Assembly: GCA_038245795.1 (NCBI GenBank)
Contig: JBBRSC010000057.1
Location: forward strand, 1-14,576
Source: JBBRSC01 sp038245795
GTDB lineage: Bacteria; Actinomycetota; Acidimicrobiia; Acidimicrobiales; Microtrichaceae
Reading direction: 5' to 3'
DNA length: 14,576 nt
The notes beneath the pieces are model-generated. The model did not search any database and was not told the DNA's origin. It worked only from the letters and a program-made list of their open reading frames with translations. Positions 13,545-14,576 of this stretch are shown here, piece after piece (positions within the stretch are counted from its first letter, which is position 1; every line of letters begins with the position of its first letter). Made by a program: the position numbers and the translations under genes.

Positions 13545-14456
13545 ATGTCTGACAAGGGTCGCGCATCGAACGACGCGGGCGGGCCTCCCGATGTCTTGGG
13601 ATTTCCGGGCGCGGGCGCGTTCCGATTTCGTGTGGGTCTTCGGCCGGTCGCCGAGGCCGACTGGCTGCAACCCGACGACGAGCGCACGGATCAGCTCCTC
13701 GAGAAGCAACGCCTCGTCCAGACGGTGCCGGACGAGGTCGTTGCTCATCTTCGAGGGTCCGAGGCTGCTTCGGCGGAAGTGCTCGGAATCGTCGTCGCCC
13801 ATCTCGATCGCGCCGGGCTGATCGAACGAACCGGGTCGGTTGTCGTCGATCGTGCATCGTTGATCACGATCGATCTCGACGAGGTCCATCCCATCGAAGC
13901 CGCCGGTCGACTCACCCAAGAGGACCTCTGTGTGATGGAGGCGAGCGCCACCGGTCACGTGTTGACGGCTGCGAGCCTGTCGTTCCCCAATCGATGGCGA
14001 CTGCGCGACAAACTCGGACTCCCAATGGCGGGGATCCACGAGCCGGTGCCTCGCTACGCGAGCGATGTGGGAGAAGCGACCGACCGGGTGTTGTCGACCC
14101 TTCGGCCGGGTCGCATCCTCGGGCGGCTCAACTGGTCGGTCAGCGACGATCCGACCTTGTTCCAACAACGAGACCGGTTCGTCGGTCGAGTCGATCCCGA
14201 CGATGTCGGCGGAACGACATGGATTCGCACCGAGCGACAAACGCTTCGTGGGTTGGCGAATGGTGCCGTGGTCTTCGGCATCCGAACCCGGGTGAGGACC
14301 TTCACCGAGCTGGCACAGTGGCCGACGGCGTGCGCCGAGCTGGCGGACACACTGCGCGAGGTACCCGAGGACGTCGCCGCCTACAAGTCCTTCGGCCCGA
14401 CCTCGACGTCGGTCATCGCTTGGCTCGACGCCGCCGCCGGTCGCTCGACAGCCTGA
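13545..14456 (+). CDS. DUF3445 / heme-dependent oxidative N-demethylase-like protein
   Basis: This 303-residue protein has the DUF3445 signatures in order: LTQEDLCVME (123-132), AASLSFPNRWRLRDKLGLPM (142-161), AGIHEPVPRYA (162-172), GRLNWSV (193-199) and IRTERQTLRGLANGAVVFGIRTRV (227-250). Members of this family studied so far bind heme in a PAS-like fold and demethylate secondary amines such as dimethylamine to give formaldehyde; whether this one does is inferred. Residue 1 is ATG 13545, with only a weak GGGGAT upstream. A nearby ATG at 13532 is in another frame and stops after six codons. The reductase or ferredoxin partner genes known near some relatives are not in this window. The family assignment is good; the substrate is unknown. 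Confidence 0.82.
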   Translation: MSDKGRASNDAGGPPDVLGFPGAGAFRFRVGLRPVAEADWLQPDDERTDQLLEKQRLVQTVPDEVVAHLRGSEAASAEVLGIVVAHLDRAGLIERTGSVVVDRASLITIDLDEVHPIEAAGRLTQEDLCVMEASATGHVLTAASLSFPNRWRLRDKLGLPMAGIHEPVPRYASDVGEATDRVLSTLRPGRILGRLNWSVSDDPTLFQQRDRFVGRVDPDDVGGTTWIRTERQTLRGLANGAVVFGIRTRVRTFTELAQWPTACAELADTLREVPEDVAAYKSFGPTSTSVIAWLDAAAGRSTA

Positions 14457-14457
14457 T

Positions 14458-14576
14458 CGCGCGGTTGTTCGGGCCGGCGCGCGCTCCCATTCGAACTGCG
14501 CGTGAAAAGGCACCGCGCGGGTGCGTATTCACGCGCGGTTGCTTGGGCCGGCGCGCGCTCCCATTCGAATTGCGCG
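14458..14576 (+). repeat. Two 45-base direct repeats flanking a stem-loop
   Basis: Copies at 14458-14502 and 14532-14576 match at 42 of 45 bases (both run CGCGCGGTTG, then GGGCCGGCGCGCGCTCCCAT, then TTGCGCG or CTGCGCG). They start two bases after the preceding stop, and the second reaches the window edge, so more copies may follow. The 29-base spacer carries the arms of a stem-loop. Origin and function are unknown. Confidence 0.7.
14498..14536 (+). terminator. Long stem-loop between the terminal repeats
   Basis: GCGCGTGAA (14498-14506) pairs with TTCACGCGC (14528-14536), a perfect 9-base stem. Inside it GCACC (14510-14514) pairs with GGTGC (14520-14524) around GCGCG. It lies 41 bases after the DUF3445 stop and could end that transcript, though no T-tract follows. 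It may instead be part of the repeat element. Confidence 0.45.

Noticed and set aside
13461..14513. Long minus-strand reading frame opposite the DUF3445 gene
   Set aside because: The plus-strand frame carries clear DUF3445 motifs. The minus-strand frame is Arg-rich shadow sequence with no recognisable domain.
14458..14576. CRISPR array
   Set aside because: Only two copies are visible, the spacer forms a stem-loop with repeat bases, and there are no cas genes nearby.

Overview
The window is high-GC DNA with compact, overlapping genes, mostly TGA stops and actinobacterial-type gene content. It most resembles an actinobacterium, possibly of the Acidimicrobiia type. That placement is an inference from gene content and codon style; no rRNA or other marker gene is present.

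Region 1 (1-9403, minus strand) is a tad (tight adherence / Flp pilus) operon. Read in its own direction it holds a CpaB/RcpC-like SAF-domain protein, a TadZ/CpaE-like protein, the TadA/CpaF secretion ATPase, TadB, TadC, a small Flp-type pilin with the best ribosome binding site in the locus, three single-pass TadE/TadG-like pseudopilins, a membrane protein that joins a degenerate kinase-like domain to a C-terminal LysM domain, and a pentapeptide-repeat lipoprotein that runs off the left edge. Seven of the junctions are four-base ATGA overlaps, so the products are probably translationally coupled. No prepilin peptidase (TadV/CpaA) is visible here.

Region 2 (9404-11299) is a short, relatively AT-rich divergent intergenic segment followed by a plus-strand FAD-dependent oxidase related to alkyldihydroxyacetonephosphate synthase. 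Its recognisable N-terminus starts at 9635 behind a good ribosome binding site but is broken by two in-frame stops (TAA at 9668, TAG at 9710). The remaining 506 codons are open.

Region 3 (11300-13446, plus strand) is the most interesting part. Two near-identical cobalamin riboswitches each precede a lipoprotein. The first lipoprotein has a small domain resembling the C-terminal beta domain of intrinsic factor/transcobalamin (DUF4430-like). The second is an alpha-alpha toroid of the terpenoid-cyclase/intrinsic-factor type. Together they look like a bacterial, two-gene, membrane-anchored counterpart of the two-domain animal cobalamin carriers, switched on when B12 is scarce. The riboswitches are seen directly in the sequence; the carrier function is inferred.

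Region 4 (13447-14576) holds a GC-rich inverted repeat, a DUF3445 (heme-dependent oxidative N-demethylase-like) gene, and at the right edge two copies of a 45-base GC-rich repeat flanking a long stem-loop.
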